In this document: positions 9,203-18,605 of the stretch, in pieces
Position numbering within the stretch: the first letter of the stretch is position 1
How the letters are laid out: every line of letters begins with the position of its first letter
Origin: Desulfovibrio sp. An276
GTDB taxonomy: Bacteria > Desulfobacterota > Desulfovibrionia > Desulfovibrionales > Desulfovibrionaceae
Length of the DNA stretch: 64,000 nt
NCBI RefSeq assembly: GCF_002159665.1
Contig: NZ_NFJC01000007.1
Span: forward strand, 20,097 to 84,096
Direction of reading: 5' to 3'
The notes under the pieces: generated by a model
The model's database searches: none
The model's input: the letters and a program-made list of their open reading frames with translations, nothing else
Told to the model about the DNA's origin: nothing
Program-made: the position numbers and the translations under genes

Positions 9203-9504
9203 TGTGCGCCTCCAGAGGCAGTGTCCGCATCGTCAAACAGATAGAGAATTTCGTTGTCGCGCAAATAGTGCAGGCGCTCGCGGACCATCTTTTCCATATA
9301 GGAATCGTCTGTCTGCAAGAGCCTGATTTCTCTGCTCAGCGTCCTGTTGGCTTCATCGAGCTTTCTGCACTCCTCTTCGGCAGCGAGCTGCTGTTCCTTT
9401 AGCGCTCCGTGGTCGATAAGGCCGTTTTCTCCCCACACTGCCTTGTAGCAGAGCATGCAGTTGAGAAGAATCAGAAGGCAGAGCACGCAAAGACGGACAC
9501 CCAT
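9199..9504 (-). CDS. FtsB/DivIC-family septum formation initiator
   Basis: Small bitopic division protein (101 residues) expected to act in the FtsQLB complex. It has one N-terminal membrane helix (~3-20), a coiled coil (~35-65, EQQLAAEEECRKLDEANRTL) and the family's C-terminal MVRERLHYLRDNEILYLF segment. Size and order match FtsB/DivIC. It lies 55 bases downstream of pgsA and overlaps the TPR gene. Confidence 0.88.
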   Translation of the reverse strand: MGVRLCVLCLLILLNCMLCYKAVWGENGLIDHGALKEQQLAAEEECRKLDEANRTLSREIRLLQTDDSYMEKMVRERLHYLRDNEILYLFDDADTASGGAQ

Positions 9505-9559
9505 GATCTACCTCGCCCGTACAATCGGCAAAAACAGGGAGAAGGGCTTGCCCATGATC

Positions 9560-10114
9560 CTACTTTGCTGCGTGCAGCTTCTGGAATTCCACCCAGAACT
9601 GGCGGAAATAGTTGATACAGGAGACTATTGCCATGATCATGGAGAGGTAGAGGATGATTGTACCCCAGAAGTGCATGTCTATTCCCAGGAGGGGATAGTG
9701 GATGAGCAGGGGGAGGATGGCGGCAATCTGCAGCACTGTCTTGAGCTTGCCGTAGCGATCGGCGGCCATGACTATGCCCTCGTCTATGGCAATGGTGCGC
9801 AGGCCGGTGATGACAAGCTCGCGGCTCACTATGATTATCACCACCCAGGCAGGAGCCCAGCCGAGGTCCACCAGCATAATGAGGACCGCGCAGATAAGGA
9901 GCTTGTCTGCCAGGGGGTCCAGGAATTTGCCCATGTTGGTGACCATGTGGTGGTGGCGGGCAACGTAGCCGTCCATCCAGTCGGTAATGCCGGCCGCGGC
10001 GAAGGCTATGGCTGCCAGGATGCAGTTGGTCCTGCTCTCGAAGTAGAGCAGAACAACGACCAGGGGAACGAGCAGAATGCGCAAGAGGGTGATTTTGGTG
10101 GCGAGCGTGAGCAT
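9560..10114 (-). CDS. pgsA: CDP-diacylglycerol--glycerol-3-phosphate 3-phosphatidyltransferase
   Basis: Inner-membrane enzyme of phosphatidylglycerol synthesis. The 184-residue protein is almost entirely hydrophobic helices and contains the CDP-alcohol phosphotransferase signature D-G-x2-A-R-x8-G-x3-D-x3-D (DGYVAR ... GKFLDPLAD, ~46-68). AGGGA precedes the ATG. First gene of a pgsA / ftsB-like / TPR unit. Confidence 0.95.
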   Translation of the reverse strand: MLTLATKITLLRILLVPLVVVLLYFESRTNCILAAIAFAAAGITDWMDGYVARHHHMVTNMGKFLDPLADKLLICAVLIMLVDLGWAPAWVVIIIVSRELVITGLRTIAIDEGIVMAADRYGKLKTVLQIAAILPLLIHYPLLGIDMHFWGTIILYLSMIMAIVSCINYFRQFWVEFQKLHAAK

Positions 10115-10290
10115 GGGAAGTCCCTGCCGGGAATGAAGGGAATGGGAAAAATGAAAAAGAAGGATACTACGCAGATACTCCTCAAGGCTTTAGCACAAAA
10201 GCCGAAGGGAGAAAAGACAAAACTTTGCCGCCGTGCCTGCAGGGTCACGGATGTATTGCAGGCGCGTGACGGACACTTTGCCCCGTCTAC

Positions 10291-10324
10291 GACAAAAGCT
10301 CCGGTATGAACCGGAGCTTTTGTC
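10291..10324. terminator. Strong intrinsic terminator of apbC
   Basis: A perfect 15-bp stem (GACAAAAGCTCCGGT with ACCGGAGCTTTTGTC) and ATGA loop. It lies 30 bases after the apbC stop on the minus strand and upstream of pgsA, isolating the two units. Confidence 0.85.
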
Positions 10325-10354
10325 TTCTGGGGATCTCCCCGATATGTGCCGAGC

Positions 10355-11239
10355 CTAGGCCTTTTCAGCCTGGGCCACGATATTCTTTGTCACTTCCATG
10401 AAGGCCGCCTTTGCGGGGCTGTCACCTTCCACGGTGACAACGGGAACGCCGTTGTCTGCGCTCACCACAGCCTGCAGGTCAAGGGGAATGGCGCCCAGGA
10501 AGGGAATGCTGTCCTTTTTCGCCAGCTCCTCGCCGCCGCCGTGCTTGAAGAGATCGATGCGGCCGCCGCAATGGGGGCAGACAAGGCCGCTCATGTTCTC
10601 CACAAGGCCGATGCACTTGGCATTGGTGATTTGGATGAAGTTGATGCATTTGCGCACGTCAGCCAGGGAGATTTCCTGCGGCGTTGTCACGACCACGCAT
10701 TTGGCGTCCGGGATGGACTGCAGAATGGTCATGTGCTCGTCGCCTGTTCCTGGCGGGGAGTCGATGACGAGAAAATCGAGATCGCCCCAGGCCACGTCGC
10801 TGATGAACTGACGGATGGCGCCTGTCTTCTTGGGGCCGCGCCAGATGACTGCCTGGTCCTTGTCCTCGCCAAGAAGCGAGTCCATGGAAAGAACTTCGAG
10901 GCTGTCCTTCCACATGGCCGGCACAATCTGGCTCTGTTCGTTGACCATGAGCTGGGCGCTGCCAATGCCGAGCAGGTTGGGAACGCTCGGCCCGTGCAGA
11001 TCGACATCAAGGATGCCGACCCTGTAGCCGAGCTTGACCAGGGCACAGGCCACGTTGACCGCAACCGAGCTCTTGCCCACACCGCCCTTGCCGCTCATGA
11101 TGAAGAGCTTGTGCTTGATATGGGAAAGGCGATCCTCGATTTGCCTGTCCTGTCTGGCCATCATGTCGCCGGGACAGGCGCCCTTGGTGCCAGCTGAGGA
11201 GCAGGAAGAGGCCGACCCGCAATGGGAACAATCTGCCAT
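10355..11239 (-). CDS. apbC: Mrp/NBP35-family Fe-S cluster carrier ATPase
   Basis: Cytoplasmic P-loop ATPase that carries and transfers Fe-S clusters. The 294-residue protein has a Cys-containing N-terminus (CSHCG ... CSSAGTKGACPG), the deviant Walker A GKGGVGKSS (~51-59), the switch region DSPPGTGDEH, and the CPHCGG cluster-binding CXXC motif (~227-230). The extra N-terminal cysteines resemble NBP35 rather than the shortest bacterial ApbC. It lies 40 bases downstream of pcm on the same strand. Confidence 0.93.
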   Translation of the reverse strand: MADCSHCGSASSCSSAGTKGACPGDMMARQDRQIEDRLSHIKHKLFIMSGKGGVGKSSVAVNVACALVKLGYRVGILDVDLHGPSVPNLLGIGSAQLMVNEQSQIVPAMWKDSLEVLSMDSLLGEDKDQAVIWRGPKKTGAIRQFISDVAWGDLDFLVIDSPPGTGDEHMTILQSIPDAKCVVVTTPQEISLADVRKCINFIQITNAKCIGLVENMSGLVCPHCGGRIDLFKHGGGEELAKKDSIPFLGAIPLDLQAVVSADNGVPVVTVEGDSPAKAAFMEVTKNIVAQAEKA

Positions 11240-11279
11240 TGAGACCTTCCTTCGTTGCTAGAGGTTAGAGACGTGGGGC

Positions 11280-11981
11280 CTACCAGCCGTGGCTGCCCAC
11301 CAGATCCACAAACACGGCAGGGCCGCAGTCCTGCTCGTAATAGCTGCCGGCGCGCCTGAACACGCGCTTGAGTCGCTGGTTTTTGCTGTTGCCTACAGGA
11401 ATAAGCATGATTCCGTTGTCGTCAAGCTGTTCAAGCAGGGGATGGGGTACGGCTGGCCCTCCGGCGGTGACAATGATGCGCTCGAAGGGAGCGAGCTTCG
11501 GAAGCCCCAATGTCCCGTCCGCAAGCCAGGTGTGCACCCCCGTGCAGCCCAGACGCTTCAAAAGCGCAGTGGACTTTTCGTGCAGCTCGGGGAGCCTTTC
11601 CACACTGTGCACGATACAGCCCAAAAAGGCCAGGACTGCTGCCTGGTAGCCCGATCCTGTACCGATTTCCAGAACACGCATGCCTTCGCGCACATCGAGA
11701 AGCGAAGTCATCCTGGCCACTGTAAAGGGACTCGAGATGGTCTGGCCACGGCCTATGGGAAGTGTTGCCGCATCGTAGGCCCTGCCTGTGAGCGCCTCGT
11801 CCACGAAAAGATGGCGGGGAACCGCCCCCATGGCCCGCAGCACAGCCGTGTTGGAAATACCCTCTCTTGCAAGGCGCTCCACCATGCGCATCCTGAGCCT
11901 GCGCGGATCCACCCTCGGAAAGTCGGGCCTTGGGGGATCCGGGCTCCAGGCGGGCCGGTTCTGCTGATCATGGTCGTGCAC
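11280..11981 (-). CDS. pcm: Protein-L-isoaspartate O-methyltransferase
   Basis: SAM-dependent repair enzyme for isoaspartyl residues in damaged proteins. GTG at 11981 is chosen because GGAG lies 6 bases upstream, giving 233 residues, the usual family size; a longer reading would add ~60 unlikely residues. Motif I VLEIGTGSGYQAAVLA (~115-130), the preceding GRGQTISSPFTVA substrate loop and IIVTAGGPAVP are all canonical. Likely cotranscribed with apbC. Confidence 0.92.
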   Translation of the reverse strand: MHDHDQQNRPAWSPDPPRPDFPRVDPRRLRMRMVERLAREGISNTAVLRAMGAVPRHLFVDEALTGRAYDAATLPIGRGQTISSPFTVARMTSLLDVREGMRVLEIGTGSGYQAAVLAFLGCIVHSVERLPELHEKSTALLKRLGCTGVHTWLADGTLGLPKLAPFERIIVTAGGPAVPHPLLEQLDDNGIMLIPVGNSKNQRLKRVFRRAGSYYEQDCGPAVFVDLVGSHGW

Positions 11982-12278
11982 GTGTGCTCCTGCAGGATAC
12001 AAATAGCCGTTGAAAAATTGCCCGATGCGCCACGGGCAAGCCTGAAGTACGACAAATTGCCCCTTCTGTCCATGGACACATATCCTTTCCCCTGCAGCCC
12101 GAAAACCTTTTGGAAAAGGCCGGAAAGAGCCCTGCCCTTGCAGGACCTCCCCCTGGTGCCGGGTTTCCACTCTCCTCTCGTCTCATTGCCTTTTGGGCTC
12201 TCCCGGTATACAGACTGAAAAAGACAGGCTTGCTTGCACACACCCCCCATTTCACCTGTTCCCATACCCGGAGTGCCC

Positions 12279-13598
12279 ATGGCTTCACGTCGTCGTCTGC
12301 TGCCCAATATCCTTGTTGTCCTTGTTCTTGGCGTCATAGCCGCAGTTGCCTACACCTTTCTAAAGGACATGGACGGTCCCACTGTCACAATCAGCCCGGA
12401 CAATGGCCGCATGTCCCAGAACACGGCTCTCAGCGTCCAGGTCAGCGATCCCTCGGGCATACGCGAGCTCAACGTCGGCATACGCAAAAACAATGTCTTC
12501 ACCTCCTTCTTCCGCAAGCATTACGACGGGGACAGGACCAGCATCACCGAAAACATCTCCATCAGGGGTGCCAAGCTCAGCGAGGGCATCTTCGAACTGG
12601 AAATCAGGGCCACGGACGCATCCATGGCCGGCTTTGGCCAGGGCAACACGAAGACGGACATACGCGAGATGCGCTACGACCCCATTGCCCCGCGCATTGC
12701 CGTGCGCACAAGGCCTGCCAATGTCTGGCAGGGCGGATCCTCTGCCGTGTGCTACACTGTTGACGAGGACGTGACCCGTACGGGCGTTGTCATTGCCGGC
12801 TACTTTGTGCCTGCCTGCAGGCAGGCCGACGGCTCCTACGTGTGCATCTTCCCCTTCCCCTTCCAGCTCACGCCCCAGGAATTCAAGAACAACATCTATC
12901 TGACAGCAACGGACCTTGCCGGCAACGAGACCACAACCCGCTTCACTGTGCTTGCCTACCAGCGCAACTTCCGTCACGACAAGCTGACCCTTTCCGACTC
13001 CTTCCTGCAGGAAGCACAGGCAAAGCTCAGGCACCTTGCCCCACAGATCGCGGATCCCCTGCAGTGCTACATCTACATCAACACCCAGATACGCGGCCAG
13101 AACATCGAGAAGCTGCGCGAGCTCTCCACCCTGACAGCACAGGGCAAGCTCTGGGAAGGCAACTTCCTGCCCCTGCCAAGATCCGCTGCCAGGGCAAACT
13201 TTGCGGATCACCGCACGCTCACCTACAACGGCCAGCCAGCTGCCGAGGCCTATCATTTGGGCCTTGATCTTGCCTCTGTGCGCAACGCCGAGGTGCCTGC
13301 AGCCAACAACGGCACTGTCATCTATGCAGCGGAACTGGGCATCTACGGCAATGTGGTAGTCATAGACCACGGCCTTGGCGTGCAGACCCTCTACTCCCAC
13401 CTGAGCGCCATAAGCGTCAGCCAGGGCCAGGCAGTCACCAAGGGCACCATAGTGGGCCGCACCGGCACCACTGGCCTTGCCTTCGGCGATCATCTGCATT
13501 TCGGCGTGGTTGTAGGCGGCCTTGAGGTCAATCCCGTGGAGTGGATAGATCCGAAGTGGCTTGCCAACCTTGTCAACCGCATAAGCCAGAAGGACTAG
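12279..13598 (+). CDS. M23-family peptidase, membrane anchored (LytM type)
   Basis: A 439-residue protein with one N-terminal membrane anchor (~8-28), beta-rich middle modules (~30-260) and a C-terminal M23 zinc endopeptidase domain. The zinc ligands are visible as HLGLD (~328) and HLHFG (~407), so the enzyme should be active on peptidoglycan crosslinks in the periplasm. ATG 12279 has CGGAG just upstream. The gene is divergent from pcm and ends in its own terminator. Confidence 0.9.
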   Translation: MASRRRLLPNILVVLVLGVIAAVAYTFLKDMDGPTVTISPDNGRMSQNTALSVQVSDPSGIRELNVGIRKNNVFTSFFRKHYDGDRTSITENISIRGAKLSEGIFELEIRATDASMAGFGQGNTKTDIREMRYDPIAPRIAVRTRPANVWQGGSSAVCYTVDEDVTRTGVVIAGYFVPACRQADGSYVCIFPFPFQLTPQEFKNNIYLTATDLAGNETTTRFTVLAYQRNFRHDKLTLSDSFLQEAQAKLRHLAPQIADPLQCYIYINTQIRGQNIEKLRELSTLTAQGKLWEGNFLPLPRSAARANFADHRTLTYNGQPAAEAYHLGLDLASVRNAEVPAANNGTVIYAAELGIYGNVVVIDHGLGVQTLYSHLSAISVSQGQAVTKGTIVGRTGTTGLAFGDHLHFGVVVGGLEVNPVEWIDPKWLANLVNRISQKD

Positions 13599-13620
13599 CC
13601 GCCCCTGTCATCCGCATTTC

Positions 13621-13645
13621 GGGCCCCTGCCATGGGGCCCTTTTT
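13621..13645 (+). terminator. Intrinsic terminator of the M23 peptidase gene
   Basis: 7-bp GC stem GGGCCCC/GGGGCCC with a 6-base loop followed by TTTTT, 22 bases after the stop codon. Confidence 0.88.
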
Positions 13646-13680
13646 CTGACTCTCTTTTTTTGACTCTCACCCAAAAGACC

Positions 13681-14223
13681 ATGAACGACACGACACAGGC
13701 AAAGGACACAAACGGGATCAGGGTCTTTGTCGGCCTTGGCTCCAACAGCACGGACGCATGCCTCATGCTTGAAAGGGCGCGCGAGGGTCTGGCCGATCTT
13801 CCCGGGGTATTGATCCGCGCAGCCTCACCCATCTACGTGACAGAGCCCCAGGGCTACGCAGACCAGCCCTGGTTCCACAACCAGGTGCTTGAGCTCAATC
13901 TTGCGGGGGAAGAAAGCATCGAGAATGCCAAAAGCCTCATGGCGGCCATGCTCAATCTTGAGGCAGCCCTTGGCAGGGTGCGAAGCCCGGATCCTGCCCT
14001 GCGCTTCGGGCCGCGCAAGATAGATCTGGACATCCTGCTCTTCGGTAAAATCGCATCAAACGATCCCTTCTGCACCCTGCCCCACCCAAGACTCATTCTT
14101 CGCGCATTCTGGCTTGTACCTCTGAGAGACCTTGACCCGGACCTTGAGATCTTGGGCGAAAACGTGCAAACCCTGCTTGGCAGGCTTGACTGGCATGCAG
14201 AAAGCAATAAGATCTACCAATAG
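13681..14223 (+). CDS. folK: 2-amino-4-hydroxy-6-hydroxymethyldihydropteridine diphosphokinase
   Basis: Folate pathway enzyme (HPPK) that pyrophosphorylates 6-hydroxymethyl-dihydropterin. The 180-residue protein carries FVGLGSN at the N-terminus (~14-20), the conserved DQPWFHNQV (~61-69) and the signature FGPRKIDLDILLFG (~109-122). A TTG 21 bases upstream is in frame, but the ATG at 13681 is preferred; no clear ribosome site is visible for either. Confidence 0.93.
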   Translation: MNDTTQAKDTNGIRVFVGLGSNSTDACLMLERAREGLADLPGVLIRAASPIYVTEPQGYADQPWFHNQVLELNLAGEESIENAKSLMAAMLNLEAALGRVRSPDPALRFGPRKIDLDILLFGKIASNDPFCTLPHPRLILRAFWLVPLRDLDPDLEILGENVQTLLGRLDWHAESNKIYQ

Positions 14224-14313
14224 AGGTCGGGCTGACAGAAAACACCTGTCCCCCATTTTCAGCACACCCGATCCGGACATTTTTCCGCCACATCTTCCTG
14301 GAGGACCTTATAC

Positions 14314-14625
14314 ATGATCAAATGGCTCATACTGGCCCTGGCTGCCTATGTACTGTACAGGCTTTTTGCCAACGACATCCTCAAAAAAAGGCAAAAGGAG
14401 GAGAAGGTTGACAAGAAGGAAATGGAGAAGAAGGTTGCCTCCGGGGAAATGGTAAAGGATCCCGTGTGCGGTGCCTATGTCTCCCTTGACGACAGCATCA
14501 CAGTGCGCGACGGCGAGCGCCGCTACCACTTCTGCAGCTACGAATGTCGCGACAAGTTCATCAAGAGCCTGACCGACGGCAGCAGAGTCATCGAAGAGGC
14601 TCCCGCAGAGGAGAAGAAGGACTAG
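14314..14625 (+). CDS. Membrane-anchored YHS/TRASH-domain protein
   Basis: A 103-residue protein with one N-terminal membrane helix (~2-20), a short charged Lys/Glu linker and a C-terminal YHS-type domain (DPVCG ... YHFCSYECRDKF, ~49-85). This cysteine pattern is typical of small metal-binding domains in copper/heavy metal proteins. TGGAGG lies upstream of the ATG. The metal and partner are unknown. Confidence 0.88.
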   Translation: MIKWLILALAAYVLYRLFANDILKKRQKEEKVDKKEMEKKVASGEMVKDPVCGAYVSLDDSITVRDGERRYHFCSYECRDKFIKSLTDGSRVIEEAPAEEKKD

Positions 14626-14667
14626 TCCATAGTCCTTCGCCATTCCCGAACCTTGCCGACTTTTTTT

Positions 14668-14697
14668 GGGGGATCCCGCCATCGGGGTCCCCCTTTT
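14668..14697 (+). terminator. Intrinsic terminator of the YHS gene
   Basis: 10-bp stem GGGGGATCCC/GGGGTCCCCC with one G:T pair, followed by TTTT, 43 bases after the stop codon. Confidence 0.85.
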
Positions 14698-14781
14698 GCT
14701 TGCAAAAAGGCACCTTGCCCGCATCACAGTGACAGGCTACAAGAAGAGGGAACACGCATTCTTTTGGGGGTATTTCTGAGG

Positions 14782-15846
14782 ATGTTTGCCAGACGCGGGA
14801 CACGCGGACACATGGAGGATGGGGAAAATCGTCCGGGGTTGGCAGGAAAGCCTTCCCTGGACCCTGAGAGGGAGAGTCCTGGCGGGCTTTCCCCTGCACT
14901 TGTCTTCTCGCACATACGCCCCTGGCTCGACTATCTGCTTGCCGTGCGCGGCCTCTCCCTTGCCACAGTGACGGCCTACGACGAAGACATGCGGGACTTT
15001 TGCTCGTTTGTGCAGGAACTGGCCTGCCCTTCGGAAAATCACACTAATCGTCCGGACATGGCAGGTACCGGCACCGAAACTCTCCCGGCAGCCATGAACG
15101 TTGGCGAGGAGACCATATTGCTCTATCTTTCCTGGGGCTACAGCAGGGGCCTCGAGGCCAGGACACAGGCAAGGCGCCTTGCTGCCCTGCGTTCCTTCTT
15201 TGGCTATCTCGTGGAGCAGGGGCTTGCAGGAGAAAATCCCACAGAAAAGAACAGGAACCCCAAGCTCCCAAGGCACCTTCCCACCTTTTTGAGCGTCAGC
15301 GAGGTGCAGGCCATGCTAGCCTTTCCGGACACTTCAGGCCCCAGGGGCAGGCGTGACGCCTGCATGCTTGAGCTTCTCTACGCTGCCGGCCTGCGTGTTA
15401 GCGAGCTTGTGGAGCTTACCCTGCATGCCTGCGATCTGCAGACAGGCATGCTGCGCATTTTTGGCAAGGGAGCAAAGGAACGCCTTGTTCCCATACACGG
15501 AAGGGCTCAGGGGGTACTTCTCGACTATCTCGAACACACAAGGCCATTGTTTGCGCCCCAAACGCCCCATGTCTTTGTGAACCGTTTTGGCAAGGAGCTC
15601 ACAAGGCAGTACGTCTTCACCCTTGTGCGCGACTGTGCAAGGGCCTGCGGCATCACCCGCCCCGTTTCCCCCCACACCCTGCGCCACAGCTTTGCGACCC
15701 ATCTTCTGGAAGGCGGCGCGGATTTGCGCAGCGTACAGACACTTTTGGGACACGCGGACATAGCGGCAACGGAAATCTACACCCACGTGCAGACCTCGCG
15801 TCTCATGGGCCTGCACAGACTCTACCACCCGAGGACCAGGACATGA
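14782..15846 (+). CDS. XerC/XerD-type tyrosine recombinase
   Basis: Site-specific recombinase, most likely for chromosome dimer resolution. The C-terminal catalytic domain contains all expected residues: Arg in GLRVSELVEL, Lys in GKGAKERLVP, HTLRHSFATHLLEGG (HxxR), LLGHADIAATEIYTHV (His and the nucleophile Tyr). The N-terminal SAM-like domain (FSHIRPWLDYLLAVRGLSLATV) is also present. The start is uncertain: ATG 14782 gives 354 residues and ATG 14812 gives 344, neither with a good ribosome site. The stop overlaps the next gene (ATGA), so the two are coupled. Xer versus another integrase is decided by its size and setting. Confidence 0.88.
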   Translation: MFARRGTRGHMEDGENRPGLAGKPSLDPERESPGGLSPALVFSHIRPWLDYLLAVRGLSLATVTAYDEDMRDFCSFVQELACPSENHTNRPDMAGTGTETLPAAMNVGEETILLYLSWGYSRGLEARTQARRLAALRSFFGYLVEQGLAGENPTEKNRNPKLPRHLPTFLSVSEVQAMLAFPDTSGPRGRRDACMLELLYAAGLRVSELVELTLHACDLQTGMLRIFGKGAKERLVPIHGRAQGVLLDYLEHTRPLFAPQTPHVFVNRFGKELTRQYVFTLVRDCARACGITRPVSPHTLRHSFATHLLEGGADLRSVQTLLGHADIAATEIYTHVQTSRLMGLHRLYHPRTRT

Positions 15847-18605
15847 GCTTGCCACACCCAGAATTTCGCACCGAGACCCTGGTAACCTGCCACTCCAACG
15901 CGGACTTTGATGCCTTCGCGGCCATGCTGGCTGCAGGCAGGCTCTACGCGCCCTGCGATCTGCTCTACCCGGGAAGCCAGGAAAAGAATCTCAACAAGCT
16001 CTACGAGGAGATAGGCAAGAACCCCGATCTGCTCGAGGGCTGCCGCTTTGTGGACAGCGACACGGACTTCTCCCGTTACGGCTTCCTCATAGTGGTGGAC
16101 ACAAGGCAGCGCTCGCGCCTGCACCACGTCTGGTCCCTTCTGGACAATCCCGGCATCCGCGTGGAGGTCTGGGACCACCATCCGGACACAAGCGACGACA
16201 TTCACCCGCACCTCACACACTTTGCAAACACCGGTGCCTCTGTCACCCTGCTCATCACCCGCATGAAGGACAAGATGGTGCAGATAACGCCCTGGACAGC
16301 CTCCGTGCTCGGCATGGGCCTCTACTCCGACACCGGTTCCTTTGCCTATTCCTCCACTACGGCCGAGGACTACGAGGCTGCAGCCTGGCTCATGCGCCAG
16401 GGCATGGACGTAAATATCATCAACGACACCCTGGCCTTCGAGATGACCCGCACCCACGTGCAGGCGCTCAACAGCATGATAGAGTCCCTGGAATCCTACA
16501 AGATCAACGACGAGGAGGTGGTGCTGGCGCACACGACGCTCGAGCACTATCTCGGGGACTTTGCCTATCTTGCGCACAAGCTCATGGAGATGGAAAAGTT
16601 CACTGTGCTCTTTGCCATAGGCCGCATGGACGACCGCATCCAGGTGGTGGCAAGGTCCCGTGCGCCGTCCATCAACGTGGGAGCCGTGTGCTCCAGCCTT
16701 GGCGGCGGCGGCCATATCAACGCGGCCTCTGCCAGCATACGCGACAAGAGCCTTGCCGAGGTGCACGACGCCATCCTGAACGCCCTCTATCTGCAGCAGA
16801 CAGGCGAGAACAAGGCCAGCGACTACATGACCTCGCCTGCAGTGGGCATGGAGGAAGGACGTACCATAGCCGAGGCGGACGAGCTCATGTTCCACTTCTC
16901 GCTCAAAAGCATCCCCATCTTTGCACGGGGAACACGGAAGTGCGTGGGGCTCATAGACAGTGTCACGACGCAGCGCGCCATGGCCCATGGCCTGAGCGAG
17001 GAAAAGATCGACGACTACATGATGAAACCCGTGCAGACCCTTACCGTGGACGCCACCCTGAAGGATCTCACCACGGTCATCGTGGGCTCGCACCAGCGCC
17101 TTGTGCCCATCCTGGACAGGGAGGAAAACATCGTCCTTGGCGTTGTCACCCGTACGGATCTCATCAGCATCTTCGCTGCAGAGCCTGGCCGCATGGACAA
17201 GAACAAGAAGGGCGAGCCCAAGAGTCGGAATATGGGCAAGACCCTGCGCGACCAGCTGCCAGCCAATATCCTGCATCTTCTGACCCTTGCTTCCGAGCTC
17301 GGGCGCGAGCTTGCCACACCTGTGTATGTGGTGGGGGGCTTTGTTCGCGACCTCATGCTCAAGACCCCGAACCAGGACATAGACCTTGTTGTCGAGGGCG
17401 ACGGCCTTGGCTTTGCGGCTGCCCTTGCCAAGCGTCTGAACGGCAGGGTGCGCGAACACAGGAAGTTTCTCACGAGTGTTGTGCTCTACCCTGACGAAAA
17501 GGGCAGGGAACAGCGCGTGGACGTGGCTACGGCCAGGCTCGAATACTACGAGTCCCCGGCTGCCATGCCCACTGTCGAGCACAGCAGCATCAAGATGGAC
17601 CTCTACCGCAGGGACTTTACCATCAACGCCCTGGCCATACGGCTGGACTGCGAGCCCATGGGCCAGGTGGTGGACTTTTTTGGCGGCCAGCGCGATCTGA
17701 AGGACAGGGTCATACGCGTGCTCCACGCCCTGAGCTTCGTGGAGGATCCGACCCGTATCCTGAGGGCCGTGCGCTTCGAGCAGCGCTACCACTTCCGCCT
17801 CGGGCCTGCCACGGAAAAGCTTGTGCGCAACGCTCTTGCCATGGGCCTTTTGGACAAGCTCTCCCCTGCGCGCGTCTTCCACGAATTCGAGCATATCTGC
17901 AGTGAGGAGCGGGCCCTGTCTGCCATCAATCGCCTGCAGGAACTCGGCATTCTGCAAAGCCTGCACCCGCAGCTTGCCCTCAATCCGGCAAGGACCAGGG
18001 ATCTGCCCAAAATGGCCAGGGTACTCGGCTGGTTCAGACTGCTCTATCTCGACGTGGAGATACGCCCCTGGTTTGTCTACTTCCTCGTACTCACAAGTTC
18101 CATGAGCTACAACGACACCCTGACCTGCTTCAGGCGCCTGGGACTTCCTGCCACTGCCAAGAACACTGTCATGCAGGGCCGCGAATACATGCGCTCCCTG
18201 AAGAGCCCATTGAAGAAGCTCTTTGCCTCGCGCGAGCCAAGGCCAAGCGAGGTCTGCGCCCTTTTGGCAAAGCTGCCGCTCGAATGCGTGCTCTATATCA
18301 TGGCCGTGGACAACAGGTCCGAAATCAGGCGCACTCTCTCCCGCTACATCACCACCTGGCGCAGCATGACGCCGGACATAGGCGGAAGCGATCTGAGAAA
18401 AATGGGCCTTCCTCCCGGACCTGCCTTTGCGGCAATTTTGCGCAGGCTTTTGCAGGCCAAGCTCGATCACGAGGCGGACTCCCCCTCAAAGCAGTACGAA
18501 CTGGCCAAAAGACTGGTGCAGGAAGAGCTTGCAAGGCAGGAAGAGAAAGCTGCGACAAGACCCGAACAGGATCAGGGAAAGGCGCAGGCACAGGCACAAG
18601 CCTGA
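15843..18605 (+). CDS. DHH phosphoesterase / CBS-pair / tRNA nucleotidyltransferase fusion
   Basis: A 920-residue multidomain protein. Residues 1-310 are a DHH/DHHA1 phosphoesterase (HSNADFDA, VVDTRQ, DHHPD, and SSLGGGGHINAA), related to nano-RNases. Residues ~325-440 form two CBS modules (YMTSPAVGM and YMMKPVQTL). Residues ~490-730 are a class II nucleotidyltransferase head (GGFVRD, DIDL), with RRDFTINALA and EDPTRILRAVRF as in CCA-adding and poly(A) polymerases. This architecture is known in deltaproteobacterial relatives; A-adding versus full CCA-adding activity cannot be decided here. The last ~40 residues are a Gln/Ala-rich tail. Confidence 0.92.
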   Translation: MSLPHPEFRTETLVTCHSNADFDAFAAMLAAGRLYAPCDLLYPGSQEKNLNKLYEEIGKNPDLLEGCRFVDSDTDFSRYGFLIVVDTRQRSRLHHVWSLLDNPGIRVEVWDHHPDTSDDIHPHLTHFANTGASVTLLITRMKDKMVQITPWTASVLGMGLYSDTGSFAYSSTTAEDYEAAAWLMRQGMDVNIINDTLAFEMTRTHVQALNSMIESLESYKINDEEVVLAHTTLEHYLGDFAYLAHKLMEMEKFTVLFAIGRMDDRIQVVARSRAPSINVGAVCSSLGGGGHINAASASIRDKSLAEVHDAILNALYLQQTGENKASDYMTSPAVGMEEGRTIAEADELMFHFSLKSIPIFARGTRKCVGLIDSVTTQRAMAHGLSEEKIDDYMMKPVQTLTVDATLKDLTTVIVGSHQRLVPILDREENIVLGVVTRTDLISIFAAEPGRMDKNKKGEPKSRNMGKTLRDQLPANILHLLTLASELGRELATPVYVVGGFVRDLMLKTPNQDIDLVVEGDGLGFAAALAKRLNGRVREHRKFLTSVVLYPDEKGREQRVDVATARLEYYESPAAMPTVEHSSIKMDLYRRDFTINALAIRLDCEPMGQVVDFFGGQRDLKDRVIRVLHALSFVEDPTRILRAVRFEQRYHFRLGPATEKLVRNALAMGLLDKLSPARVFHEFEHICSEERALSAINRLQELGILQSLHPQLALNPARTRDLPKMARVLGWFRLLYLDVEIRPWFVYFLVLTSSMSYNDTLTCFRRLGLPATAKNTVMQGREYMRSLKSPLKKLFASREPRPSEVCALLAKLPLECVLYIMAVDNRSEIRRTLSRYITTWRSMTPDIGGSDLRKMGLPPGPAFAAILRRLLQAKLDHEADSPSKQYELAKRLVQEELARQEEKAATRPEQDQGKAQAQAQA

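Noticed and set aside
15822..18470. An 882-codon open frame on the minus strand opposite the DHH-CBS-nucleotidyltransferase gene
   Set aside because: It is an antisense shadow caused by high GC content; it has no domain and the plus-strand product is unmistakable.
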